Assembly: GCA_903902855.1 (NCBI GenBank)
Contig: CAIUWK010000087.1
Coordinates: 1 to 64,000, forward strand
DNA length: 64,000 nt
From: an uncultured Geobacter sp.
GTDB taxonomy: Bacteria > Desulfobacterota > Desulfuromonadia > Geobacterales > CAIOGM01
Reading direction: 5' to 3'
Part shown: piece after piece, positions 1 through 9,231 of the stretch
How positions within the stretch are numbered: the first letter of the stretch is position 1
Layout of the letters: the number at the start of each line of letters is the position of its first letter
Notes under the pieces: model-generated
The model's input: the letters and a program-made list of their open reading frames with translations, nothing else
Databases searched by the model: none
What the model was told of the DNA's origin: nothing
Translations under genes and position numbers: made by a program

Positions 1-3000
1 ATAGATTTTGGCGCGGTTGGAATTCCCTACGCGTTTATCCTCACCGGTGGCGGCGGTCTGCCCCCCTATTCCTGGCGGCTCACGCAGGGATTCCTTCCCA
101 GCGGACTGATTCTTGATGGCGCAACCGGCGCCATAACCGGTCTTCCGACGAAGGCTCAAAATGCAAACTTTACCATTGAGATCAGCGACAGCGACACTCC
201 GGCTCAGAAATCAGAAAAGAGTTTAACAATAGTCATTACCGACAAGCTTTATCTTTCTCCCCCAACTCTGGCGACTGGGCGTGTCGGACAAGAGTACGCG
301 GCCTCGGTACAGGAAGTTCTGGGGACGCCGCCCTACACCGGACAGGTGTCTAACGGGACCCTCCCGCCTGGCCTCAGCATGACCACAATCGCGACAGCGA
401 CCGGTTTCATCTTCAGTGGAAACCCGACCACGGCGGGCACGTATCCCTTTGATTTGGTGGTCAAAGATGCCGGGATTCCTGCTCAAACCGTGACTGGTCA
501 TTATACGATCACTGTGTACACATTCCCGGTCATTACGACCACGGAACTCAAAAACGGTTTTGGCGGCATTGCCTACAGCGACAAACTGACCGTAACCGGC
601 GGCAAGACTCCCTATAGCTATAACCTGTCGGCAGGCATTCTGCCGACAGGACTATTCCTCGATTCGGCGACCGGGGCGATTACCGGAACGCCAAACGGGA
701 CGGGCAGTACCTTCACCGTGACGGTCACCGATGCCGGCACACCGCCGGCGACTGCGGTCAAACAACTGACGCTTACGGTCATTAATTCGCAGGATATTCT
801 GAATATCATGACGACGACTCCGGCGCCGGCCAGTGTCGGTGTATTGTACAACCAATCGATAAACTATGTTGGTGGGGTCTACCCGTACACCTTCACGGTC
901 GTATCCGGAGCGCTGCCGGCGGGTCTGGTCATGGACCCGGCTACCGGGATCATGACGGGGTCACCGCAATCCCCAGGTTCAGTAACCTTCCGGGTCCGCC
1001 TCAGCGACAAGAGCGGAGCGAAAGTCGAACGGGAGTACACGATAACCGTCACCGGTGCGTTGCTCTTCACCTCGTCCGACTTGATATCGGCTACGGTTGG
1101 TTTAGAATTAATGCAAGGCTTGTCCGTGACCGGCGGCGCCAAACCGTACGCCTTTACCTTGAGCGCCGGGGTACTGCCGCCGGGGCTTACCCTCAGCACC
1201 GGCGGAGCTCTGTCGGGCATTCCGATCGCCGCAGGGTCATATCCTTTCGTTGTTGAGGTTATTGATAATGCCGGGCGGAGCACCAGTGCAGCTTTTACGA
1301 TCGTAATAGAAGCTCCACTGGTACAGACGACCGGGCAACTGGCTGATGGCATTATCGGCGTTCAGTACAACCAGGTTCTCGCAGCTTCGGGAGGGAAGGG
1401 GACTTACTTGTGGAGGCTTTTCTCCGGAAAGTTGCCCAATGGCTTGACTCTTGACAGCGGCACCGGCGAAATTGCGGGCTCCCCCTCATCCGCCACCGCA
1501 GCCCCGATTTTAACCAAGACCAGCTCAACGTTATTCTTCGATGATTTCTCCGGTGGTCTGAACAACTGGACGCTTTTCGGCAGTTCGCTCTCTCAAGTCG
1601 TGCCCTCGGCTTTCGGCAGGAGTGGTGTCTTCGATAACAACGGTGATCAGAATTCCGACAGCGGAGCCATATCGAAGAACACAGTCGACTGCAGTAACGG
1701 CTGCACCATTGAATCGAATGTCTACCTCGACTTTACCAACCTGGCGGGCTGTTGGGCCGGTGCGGGCATTGGTATGACTCCAAAGCCATATTCTAGTAAT
1801 ACTTCCGTCGGGCTTACGTTCAGTTTGGACGCTGCGGGTGATGCCTGCTCAGGCATCCCCGTTGACAAGAGAGGACATTCGTATTTGGGTGCGAGATTTG
1901 ATGCAGAGGACGGTACATTTGAAGCGCCCGTTGCTTATTCTCTCCTGGCAGACATCTATGCCAATGGGTGGCATACCCTCAAGGTCGTAATCGGCACGGA
2001 CCGTGCGGTTCAGTATTTTGTGGATAACACTCTGGTCTGGTCACCAACCAAGAAACTTAACCCGTGGCTCCTGACGGGGAGAAACCTGACGCTTGGGGAG
2101 CGCTCCTCAGGAAGCGCCGGTAAAGCCTATCATGACTGGATCAAGGTGTCGGCCGACACTACGCAGCAGGTACAGGCGCCCACTTTTGTCGTTGAGGTCA
2201 GTGACGCTGCTACTCCTGTGAGGAAGTCATATAAAGCCTACGGTTTCACGGTTTCTGAGAAAATGAAGATAGTCACAAACACCCTGCCGGACGGTAATCT
2301 GGATAATAGTTATTCCGAGTACATAGCCATTGCCGGGGGTAAACCACCCTACCTGTTCAGCTATTCAGGAATCCTACCGACGGGAATTACCCTTGATTCC
2401 GCTACCGGTATCATTTCCGGTATTCCACAGGCTGCCGGTCTGATGAATATTGACGTGACGGTTACCGATAGTACCTTGCCGGTTCCTCAGTACGTCACCG
2501 GTCATCTGAGTCTGCAGATATCCACCGCGCTTACGATAACCACTACCGCGGTTCTTCCGGTAGCCAGGAAGGACAAAGCAATGAATAAAGTCGTGATGGT
2601 GGCGAAGGGCGGTTCGTCACCCTATAGCTGGAATGTGGTAGGCGGCGCCCTGCCGACGGGTGTCACGCTCAATGCGCAGACCGGTGAACTTGCTGGGACG
2701 CCGGCTTCTGCGGGTGATTTCATTTTTGACATAAAGGTGACTGACAGCAACGGCGGCGCCGCTCTGAAGCAGTTCCTGTTCCCTGTGGCGGATACCTTGA
2801 CCGTGACCACCACCGACCCTCTGCCCACCGGCGGGGTAGGGGTACCCTATGCCATTACTCTGGTAGCCAAGAATGGTTATTTATCCTACAGATGGCGGCT
2901 CACGAACGGGACGTTACCGGACGGTCTTTTGCTGGACGGCGCAACCGGGATCATTTCCGGCACGCCGACCACACAGCAGAGCTATGCCATCACTGTCCAG

Positions 3001-6000
3001 GTCAGCGACAGTGACAGTCCGGTTCAAACTGCTGAGAAAACTCTCACTATCACTATCGGCGATACTTTGTACATAGCCACCGATCTGCCGGATGGCCGGG
3101 TGGGGCAAGTCTATACAAATCTCATCCAGGCAGGACTTGGGACTCCCCCCTTCTCGTGGCGGGTTGTGCATGGGCCGCTGCCGGCTGGGCTCACCTTAGC
3201 CTCGTTGGAGACGGCTGCAACACTCTCCGGCAAACCGACCCTGGCTGGAACCTACTTCTTCGACCTGGAGGTGACCGACTCCGGTACACCTCCGCAGCAG
3301 GCGGTCAGGGCATACGCTATACCGGTATATGATCCGTTGGTCATCACGACGTCTTCCCTAAAAAATGTGTACCGGGCAATCGCCTATACCGACACGCTTG
3401 GCGTGACGGGCGGTACCCTTCCATATCGTTATATCGTTACGGACGGCACCCTGCCGCAGGGGCTGGCTCTTAACGGCGATACCGGACAGATCAGCGGTAT
3501 CACGACACTGCCGGCCGGGTACAGTACGACCTTCACCGTGACGGTTACCGATGGGGGAAATCCGGCGGTGTCCGTGGCTAAACAACTGGCCTTGTTCGTC
3601 GTTGATGCACCGTTGCAACCGATACCTCTCAACATTACCGCGGTCACTCTCCTGCCGGCTTCGGTTGGTGTTGCCTATAGTCAGCCTGTTGCCGTTGAGG
3701 GGGGGACCCAGCCGTATACCTTCAATGAGACGCCAACAGGTGGGCTGCCCAACGGGCTAGTTCTTGTTGGTGGTACCATCCAAGGGACACCGACGACCGT
3801 GGGGGGAGCGACGTTCAGTATCGACGTCGCCGACAGCAGCACCCCCTCCGTTCATGTGAACCGGGAGTTCACCCTCGTCGTAAACCAGCCTCTCGGTTTT
3901 GACTCGATGCTTGATCTGCCTACGGCAACCATAGGGGTTGCCATGGTCACACCGCTGGTTGCGACGGGGGGAACCCAGCCCTATACCTTTACCTCGATTG
4001 GCGGAACACTCCCGAACTGGATTTCTCTCTCATCCAGTGGAACCGTCAGCGGCACGCCCGACACACCGGGACTCTTTTCTTTCACGGTACAGGTAACCGA
4101 TGCCGCCGGACGGAGTGCCGTTGCAACGTTCAGCCAGCGGGTACAGGCTCCGGTAGCAGAAACGGTCACTCGTCTCAGTGACGGCGTTGTCAATAGACCC
4201 TATAGCCGGAAGTTACTGGGGTATGGTTCCTATACTTGGGCACTCTTTTCGGGAATGCTCCCCCTGGGTATCATCCTTGACCCGGCAACAGGGACCCTGT
4301 CCGGAACTCCGATGTCCGCCACGCACCAACTTCTGGTATTCACGCAGACGGACAGTAATGGACAGAGTGCTGCTCGAACCTACAGTTTGACTATTGCTGC
4401 CCCGCTCACGATCTCGACAACAATCCTCCCCAACGGCTTCAGAACCGGACTTTACTCCGAGTCGGTACGTGCCGATGGCGGCATTGCACCATATCGGTTC
4501 AGTTACACCGGTCGGTTACCGGAGGGGCTAACCCTCGATCCTGTCAGTGGCGCTATTTCCGGTATCCCGGCCACTGCCGGTACTACCAACCTTGTGATAA
4601 CGGTGACTGACAGTTCTTCACCGGAAGCCCAGAGTTCGACACAGGCGCTGGCACTTACCGTTACCGGCCAGTTGACCATCACTACTTCGGCGGTACTTCC
4701 TCATTTCAGAGTGAACCAGGTTGTCACTCCTCTTGCGCTGATGGTGAGTGGTGGCGTTTCTCCTTTAACCTGGTCTCAGATGAGCGGTAACCTCCCTTTG
4801 GGGCTTACCCTGGATACCGGCACGGGCGTGCTCTCCGGCACACCGATCACTGCGGGAGATTACATCGTTACTCTCTCGGTGACCGACAGCGTCGGCGCCA
4901 CCCATCAGAAAGAGTTTTTCTCCCATGTCTCGGATACCCTCGTGGTATCCACTATTTCCCCGCTGCAAGGTTTTGTCGGAGTTCCTTACGCGATGACTCT
5001 GAGCAGCAGCGGCGGGTTACTCGCCAAAACCTGGCGAATCAGGAGCGGCACGCTCCCCGCCGGACTCTCGTTCAATCCTCAGACCGGCGAGATCACCGGT
5101 ACCCCGACGACACGTCAGTCCGTGACCATTACGGTGGAGGTCAGCGACGGTGACAGCCCGGTCCAGGTTGCAGTAAACGATCTTATTTTTGATGTCGTAG
5201 ATACCTTGCCTGACGGCAGGTTGAATGAAGCCTATTATCTGCTCCTGTGGGCAAATCTGAAGAGTCCTCCCTATACGTGGCAGGTTACGTCAGGTTCACT
5301 TCCGCCGGGGCTGAGTCTCACCAACTCACAGGCAACGACTACTGCGACCATCACCGGGAAACCTCTCGGCATCGGAACCTTTATATTTGAACTGACCTTA
5401 AGCGACTCCGGCACGCCACCGCAGACGGTGATCAGACGATATATCCTTCCCGTTTATGATCCGCTTGTGATTACGACTGTGTCGCTCACTAATACCGCCC
5501 GTACGGTACCGTATGCGTCCACAATAACTGCGTCCGGTGGTACGCTCCCCTACACTTATAGGATAACGGCAGGCTCTCTCCCCGTGGGACTTACCCTCGA
5601 TCCGAACACCGGCGTGATTGCCGGAACGACGAATCAGCCGGCCGGGCAGAGTTCCGTCTTCACCGTAATGGTCACCGATAGTGGCAATCCATCGGCTACA
5701 GCCCCAATGCAATTATCACTGTTTGTCGTTGATCCCTTGGTAATAACTACCGCCAATATTCCCGCTGTTTTGCTAGGCGCCCCTCTGACGTTGCAACTCC
5801 AGGCTCAGGGAGGGGTCTCACCCTACGGTGGTTGGTCAATTGCCGGCGGTTCACTCCCGCCGGGGCTCACCCTTGATCCCCTATCGGGCCTCGTTCAGGG
5901 CACGCCCACAGGATGCGGGACATTCCCTCTCACCGTATCGGTCACCGATACGACTGCATCTCCACAAACGGCAACAGCTACTTTTAACTCGCTGAATGTA

Positions 6001-6519
6001 TCCTTCATCGGTTCAGGAAGCGGCAGTGTGAACAGTTTACCCTCAGGCATCTCATTGACTACAGGTTCACCACCTGGTTGCGTCACCGGCTTCAGTTCCG
6101 GTTCAACCATTACCCTGATCCCGACAACCTCGTTGACAACTGGCCGGTATATGTCTTTTGGTGGTTGGTCGGTTCCGCCGTGCGTAGTGACCTCGGACAA
6201 TAATTGTCTCGTAACCATGCCCGGCTCCCAATCAGTAACGGTACAATTTGATGAAGTACTGCCGGTTCTCCTCCTGGGATTGTCCTCAACTTCATTCGGG
6301 CAGATTCAGGCTGCCTATGCCGCAGCACCCGCCCAGAGCATCATCCAGAGTCAGGGGGTCACTTTGATCGAAAATCTGGTGCTCGACAGGCCGATAGCCC
6401 TGACCCTTCAAGGTGGGTACGATCAAGGATTTGTTGCGAATCCGGACATGACAACGGTTGTGGGGTCAGTCGTGATCAAGAGCGGGTCCGTTACGGTCGA
6501 GAATCTTGTCATTCGTTGA
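1..6519 (+). CDS. Giant surface/secreted protein of putative-Ig (He_PIG) repeats, 5' truncated by the window edge
   Basis: The reading frame is open from base 1, so the track's Met at 346 is internal; 2172 residues are visible and the N-terminus lies outside. About 20 Ig-like repeats follow one another, each with a core like GxLPxGLxLDxxTGxIsGTP and ending in a VTDSxxP strand, the pattern of the putative Ig (He_PIG) family in extracellular bacterial proteins. One repeat is interrupted by a roughly 220-residue block beginning SSTLFFDDFSGGLNNW that looks like a LamG/concanavalin-type domain. The C-terminus holds a Cys-containing InlB/BACON-like repeat (GSGSGSVNSLPSGISL ... VTVQF) and a final module ending TVENLVIR. 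No sortase or PEP-CTERM anchor is visible. An adhesive or matrix role is inferred. Function is unproven. Confidence 0.85.
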   Translation: MDFGAVGIPYAFILTGGGGLPPYSWRLTQGFLPSGLILDGATGAITGLPTKAQNANFTIEISDSDTPAQKSEKSLTIVITDKLYLSPPTLATGRVGQEYAASVQEVLGTPPYTGQVSNGTLPPGLSMTTIATATGFIFSGNPTTAGTYPFDLVVKDAGIPAQTVTGHYTITVYTFPVITTTELKNGFGGIAYSDKLTVTGGKTPYSYNLSAGILPTGLFLDSATGAITGTPNGTGSTFTVTVTDAGTPPATAVKQLTLTVINSQDILNIMTTTPAPASVGVLYNQSINYVGGVYPYTFTVVSGALPAGLVMDPATGIMTGSPQSPGSVTFRVRLSDKSGAKVEREYTITVTGALLFTSSDLISATVGLELMQGLSVTGGAKPYAFTLSAGVLPPGLTLSTGGALSGIPIAAGSYPFVVEVIDNAGRSTSAAFTIVIEAPLVQTTGQLADGIIGVQYNQVLAASGGKGTYLWRLFSGKLPNGLTLDSGTGEIAGSPSSATAAPILTKTSSTLFFDDFSGGLNNWTLFGSSLSQVVPSAFGRSGVFDNNGDQNSDSGAISKNTVDCSNGCTIESNVYLDFTNLAGCWAGAGIGMTPKPYSSNTSVGLTFSLDAAGDACSGIPVDKRGHSYLGARFDAEDGTFEAPVAYSLLADIYANGWHTLKVVIGTDRAVQYFVDNTLVWSPTKKLNPWLLTGRNLTLGERSSGSAGKAYHDWIKVSADTTQQVQAPTFVVEVSDAATPVRKSYKAYGFTVSEKMKIVTNTLPDGNLDNSYSEYIAIAGGKPPYLFSYSGILPTGITLDSATGIISGIPQAAGLMNIDVTVTDSTLPVPQYVTGHLSLQISTALTITTTAVLPVARKDKAMNKVVMVAKGGSSPYSWNVVGGALPTGVTLNAQTGELAGTPASAGDFIFDIKVTDSNGGAALKQFLFPVADTLTVTTTDPLPTGGVGVPYAITLVAKNGYLSYRWRLTNGTLPDGLLLDGATGIISGTPTTQQSYAITVQVSDSDSPVQTAEKTLTITIGDTLYIATDLPDGRVGQVYTNLIQAGLGTPPFSWRVVHGPLPAGLTLASLETAATLSGKPTLAGTYFFDLEVTDSGTPPQQAVRAYAIPVYDPLVITTSSLKNVYRAIAYTDTLGVTGGTLPYRYIVTDGTLPQGLALNGDTGQISGITTLPAGYSTTFTVTVTDGGNPAVSVAKQLALFVVDAPLQPIPLNITAVTLLPASVGVAYSQPVAVEGGTQPYTFNETPTGGLPNGLVLVGGTIQGTPTTVGGATFSIDVADSSTPSVHVNREFTLVVNQPLGFDSMLDLPTATIGVAMVTPLVATGGTQPYTFTSIGGTLPNWISLSSSGTVSGTPDTPGLFSFTVQVTDAAGRSAVATFSQRVQAPVAETVTRLSDGVVNRPYSRKLLGYGSYTWALFSGMLPLGIILDPATGTLSGTPMSATHQLLVFTQTDSNGQSAARTYSLTIAAPLTISTTILPNGFRTGLYSESVRADGGIAPYRFSYTGRLPEGLTLDPVSGAISGIPATAGTTNLVITVTDSSSPEAQSSTQALALTVTGQLTITTSAVLPHFRVNQVVTPLALMVSGGVSPLTWSQMSGNLPLGLTLDTGTGVLSGTPITAGDYIVTLSVTDSVGATHQKEFFSHVSDTLVVSTISPLQGFVGVPYAMTLSSSGGLLAKTWRIRSGTLPAGLSFNPQTGEITGTPTTRQSVTITVEVSDGDSPVQVAVNDLIFDVVDTLPDGRLNEAYYLLLWANLKSPPYTWQVTSGSLPPGLSLTNSQATTTATITGKPLGIGTFIFELTLSDSGTPPQTVIRRYILPVYDPLVITTVSLTNTARTVPYASTITASGGTLPYTYRITAGSLPVGLTLDPNTGVIAGTTNQPAGQSSVFTVMVTDSGNPSATAPMQLSLFVVDPLVITTANIPAVLLGAPLTLQLQAQGGVSPYGGWSIAGGSLPPGLTLDPLSGLVQGTPTGCGTFPLTVSVTDTTASPQTATATFNSLNVSFIGSGSGSVNSLPSGISLTTGSPPGCVTGFSSGSTITLIPTTSLTTGRYMSFGGWSVPPCVVTSDNNCLVTMPGSQSVTVQFDEVLPVLLLGLSSTSFGQIQAAYAAAPAQSIIQSQGVTLIENLVLDRPIALTLQGGYDQGFVANPDMTTVVGSVVIKSGSVTVENLVIR
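529..5466 (+). repeat. Higher-order repeat of eight Ig domains, two full units
   Basis: Landmark motifs recur in the same order: VITTxxLKN, PASVGV, an ATxG domain, xLxDGxxxxxY, LPxGxxxxxYSE, AVLPxxR, PLxxGxVGVPYA, LPDGRxxxxY, then VITTxSLKN again. The VITT codon lies at 529, 3340 and 5467, giving spacings of 2811 and 2127 bases. The 684-base difference matches the lectin-like insert in the first unit. The last two domains of a preceding unit occupy the start of the window and one further first-domain copy follows 5467. Confidence 0.75.
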
Positions 6520-6553
6520 GTTTCATGGATGATGATCGTTGTCTACTTTTAAC

Positions 6554-6584
6554 CAAAGGGCAACCCGCAACGGGTTGCCCTTTG
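6554..6584 (+). terminator. Perfect 14-bp hairpin after the Ig-repeat gene
   Basis: CAAAGGGCAACCCG and its exact complement flank a three-base CAA loop 35 bases after the stop codon. There is no long T tract, so it is a strong stem rather than a textbook intrinsic terminator. The following bases up to 6842 show no convincing gene. Confidence 0.7.
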
Positions 6585-6842
6585 CTGTCGGCGCTGGATG
6601 TGATTGCCATGATGGAATTGATACTCACCTCACGGGAAGCGATCCGGCGACAAATCCCGTTGGGGGAAAGCTTCTCCTTTTCTTCCCAGTATCTCCACCG
6701 GGCCACGTGAGTTGACGGAATTTTCGGACCTGAGATGGGCAAAATGGGGAGCTTTGCAAGAGATATCCACCTTGCCCTTCACGCTGAAAGATGATAGTGA
6801 TGATCATCATGGACGGACTATCCCGGCAAGGAAGGTATCACC

Positions 6843-7427
6843 ATGCCTCAGGCGCAACGACAACTGGAAACGCGTTTCACCTATGGCGACTACCGGACCT
6901 GGCCCGACAGCGAACGATGGGAGTTGATTCACGGAGTGCCCTATGATATGTCGCCGGCGCCGTCGCGATCTCATCAGGCTCTTATTACGGAATTTATTTT
7001 TCAGTTCCGGTCATTTTTACAAGACAAAGTATGCCGGATCTATCCGGCCCCCTTCGACGTCCGTCTTCCCGAGGGGGACGAGGCCGACGACGACATCGAA
7101 ACCGTGGTGCAGCCTGACCTGGTTGTCGTCTGCGACCGGGACAAGCTGGACGAGAAGGGGTGCAAGGGGGCTCCGGACCTGGTCATCGAAATTCTCTCCC
7201 CCTCCACCGCTGCCAAAGACCTGCATGAAAAGTTCACGCTCTATGAACGGGCAGGGGTAAAAGAGTACTGGATCGTCCATCCCCAGGACCGGACGGTGAT
7301 GGTGTTCAAGCGGGAAGGGGAGCGGTTCGGCCGCGCCGCCATGTACGCCGGTGAGGATTCCGTAGACGTCCCCCTGCTGGGGGAACTGGTCATTGACCTG
7401 AAACAGGCATTCTCTTCCGCAGAGTAG
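6843..7427 (+). CDS. Uma2 family (DUF820) restriction-endonuclease-fold protein
   Basis: A 194-residue protein with the full set of Uma2/DUF820 signatures: an N-terminal ELIHG, a S-x-x-H pair, VVQPDLVVVC, and the core GAPDLVIEILSPST ... EYWIVHP. The Asp in PDLVIE and the downstream Glu fit the PD-(D/E)xK nuclease-fold active site of this family. Members are widespread, often in many copies per genome, and their cellular role is not settled. The ATG follows AAGGAAGG at a sensible distance. It sits alone between the giant surface protein and the aro operon, with a 50-base gap to aroC, so it may have its own weak promoter in 6585-6842. Confident on family, not on function. Confidence 0.85.
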   Translation: MPQAQRQLETRFTYGDYRTWPDSERWELIHGVPYDMSPAPSRSHQALITEFIFQFRSFLQDKVCRIYPAPFDVRLPEGDEADDDIETVVQPDLVVVCDRDKLDEKGCKGAPDLVIEILSPSTAAKDLHEKFTLYERAGVKEYWIVHPQDRTVMVFKREGERFGRAAMYAGEDSVDVPLLGELVIDLKQAFSSAE

Positions 7428-7477
7428 TATGTTTCTGCCTATCACCTTAAATCAAGCCGCTGAATAAAGGAGTCACC

Positions 7478-8656
7478 ATGTTTCGCTATCTCACCGCCGG
7501 GGAATCCCACGGCCCGCAACTGACCGCCATCATCGAAGGACTCCCCTCCGGGGTGCACTTAGCCGAGGAGACGATCAATCTTGATCTGGCCCGCCGGATG
7601 GAAGGGTATGGTCGGGGTGACCGGATGAAGATCGAGAAGGATACGGTCCGGATACTCTCCGGTGTCCGCTGGGGGGAGAGCCTGGGCTCGCCGGTGACGC
7701 TGGTGGTACAGAACCGCGACTGGCCCAACTGGGAAGAGAAGATGTCGGTCCGTCCCGAATTCCGAGATGATTCCATCGCGGTGACGCGCCCCCGCCCCGG
7801 TCATGCCGACCTCTCCGGCGCCATGAAGTACCATCACCGGGATGTCCGGAATGTCCTGGAACGCTCCAGCGCCCGGGAGACGGCGGTGCGGGTGGCGGTG
7901 GGAGGGGTGGCCAAGGCATTCCTGGCGGAGTTCGGGATAGAGGTGGCAGGAGTCGTTGCCGCCATCGGCTGGATTGAGTCCCGGCGGGAAGAGCTCCCCT
8001 TTGCCGAACTTCGGCAGCGGGCCGCTGCTTCCGAACTCTCCACCTGGGACCCCGAGGCCGAGATCGAGATGAAGCGGGCCATCGACGCGGCCCAGTCCGC
8101 CGGAGATACGCTGGGGGGGATCATCGAGATCCACGTGAACAATGTCCCACCAGGTCTGGGAAGCTATGCCCAGTGGGATCGGAAGCTGGATGGCCGCCTC
8201 GCTCATGCGCTCATGAGTATTCAGGCCATCAAGGGGGTGGAGTGCGGCATCGGCTTCGATGCGGCGCGGCGGCCGGGGTCGAAGGTCCACGATGAAATCT
8301 TCCATGATCCTGAGCGGGGTCCCGACGCCTTCAGCGGTTTCTACCGCCGGACCAATAACGCCGGCGGCCTTGAGGGGGGGATGTCCAATGGTGAGGAGAT
8401 CATCGTCCGGGCCGCCATGAAACCGATTCCGACCCTGTATACGCCGCTCCGGTCGGTGGATCTGATCACAAAGGAGCCCTTCGAGGCGGCGGTGGAGCGC
8501 TCCGACACCTGCGCCGTACCGGCGGCTGCGGTGGTGGCGGAGGCGGTGGTGGCCATCGAGATCGCCGGCGCCTTTCTGGATAAATTCGGCGGGGATTCCC
8601 TGACGGAAATAAGGAAAAATTATGACGGTTATTGTGCCTGGCTGAAGGAGTTCTGA
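7478..8656 (+). CDS. aroC: Chorismate synthase
   Basis: Converts 5-enolpyruvylshikimate-3-phosphate to chorismate with reduced FMN, the last step of the shikimate pathway. The 392-residue length is normal. The family signatures are clear: GESHGPQ near the N-terminus, [31 protein letters not shown] in the middle and [13 protein letters not shown] near residue 300. The start follows AAAGGAG. It opens a tight plus-strand run, with the aroK start codon immediately after its stop, so chorismate enzymes are probably co-transcribed with mqnA, a chorismate consumer, at the far end of the same run. Confidence 0.97.
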   Translation: MFRYLTAGESHGPQLTAIIEGLPSGVHLAEETINLDLARRMEGYGRGDRMKIEKDTVRILSGVRWGESLGSPVTLVVQNRDWPNWEEKMSVRPEFRDDSIAVTRPRPGHADLSGAMKYHHRDVRNVLERSSARETAVRVAVGGVAKAFLAEFGIEVAGVVAAIGWIESRREELPFAELRQRAAASELSTWDPEAEIEMKRAIDAAQSAGDTLGGIIEIHVNNVPPGLGSYAQWDRKLDGRLAHALMSIQAIKGVECGIGFDAARRPGSKVHDEIFHDPERGPDAFSGFYRRTNNAGGLEGGMSNGEEIIVRAAMKPIPTLYTPLRSVDLITKEPFEAAVERSDTCAVPAAAVVAEAVVAIEIAGAFLDKFGGDSLTEIRKNYDGYCAWLKEF

Positions 8657-9193
8657 GTGCGCAACGTCATCCTCACCGGGTTCATGGGGACCGGCAAGAG
8701 CAGTGTGGGGAGAGTCTTGGCCCGGCTCACCGGCTGGGTGTTGCTGGACCTGGACGCCATGATCGTCCGGCGGGGGGGGCGCTCTATCAACGAGCTGTTC
8801 GCCCAGGAGGGAGAGCCTTTTTTTCGCGCCCTTGAATCCGCCGAAATCGGCATGCTCAGGCAATATCATGAACCGTTCATCCTCGCCACCGGCGGCGGCG
8901 CCGTCCTCGCAGCGGAAAACCGGGTCATCTTCAGGGATTTGGGCCTGGTGGTCAATCTGACGGCCCCTCCCGAGGTAATCAGCGCCCGGTTGCGACATAG
9001 CGACGACCGTCCCTTATTGAACGACGGCGCCGCACGGGAGAAGGTGGAGCTGATGCTCCGGGAGCGGGAACCGTGCTATGAGGAGGCGGATATTCGCATT
9101 GACACCGCCGGGAAAAAGATAGAAGATGTCGCCGCTGAAATCCTGGCTTTTTTAACCAGAGGTGTAACTTCAGGTATTGAGGCTGAAGGCTGA
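8657..9193 (+). CDS. aroK: Shikimate kinase
   Basis: Phosphorylates shikimate at the 3-OH with ATP. The P-loop GFMGTGKSS lies at residues 8-16, the shikimate-binding DLD at about 32-34, and the GGGAV loop near residue 78. The lid arginine region reads RHSDDRPLL. The start is GTG directly after the aroC TGA, with GAAGGAG of aroC as ribosome site. The last residues (GIEAEG) and the stop are formed by a GGCTGAA tandem repeat that runs on into the spacer, so the native C-terminus has been overwritten or extended by repeat DNA. Confidence 0.95.
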   Translation: MRNVILTGFMGTGKSSVGRVLARLTGWVLLDLDAMIVRRGGRSINELFAQEGEPFFRALESAEIGMLRQYHEPFILATGGGAVLAAENRVIFRDLGLVVNLTAPPEVISARLRHSDDRPLLNDGAAREKVELMLREREPCYEEADIRIDTAGKKIEDVAAEILAFLTRGVTSGIEAEG

Positions 9194-9208
9194 AGGCTGA
9201 AGGTTAAA
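9181..9208 (+). repeat. GGCTGAA heptamer array at the aroK-aroB junction
   Basis: Three exact GGCTGAA units followed by GGTTAAA. The array overlaps the aroK stop codon. The same unit recurs near 15.9 kb and 23.1 kb. Confidence 0.9.
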
Positions 9209-9231
9209 CTTTTAAAACCATTGAGGTTATT

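Noticed and set aside
6585-6842. Possible gene remnant (ORFs at 6516-6710 and 6712-6927)
   Set aside because: Translations show no family pattern, no ribosome site and no codon bias. Nothing more than a possible upstream region of the Uma2 gene is visible.
7559-8998. 479-residue minus-strand ORF over aroC and aroK
   Set aside because: Shadow of two well-supported genes, low-complexity composition.
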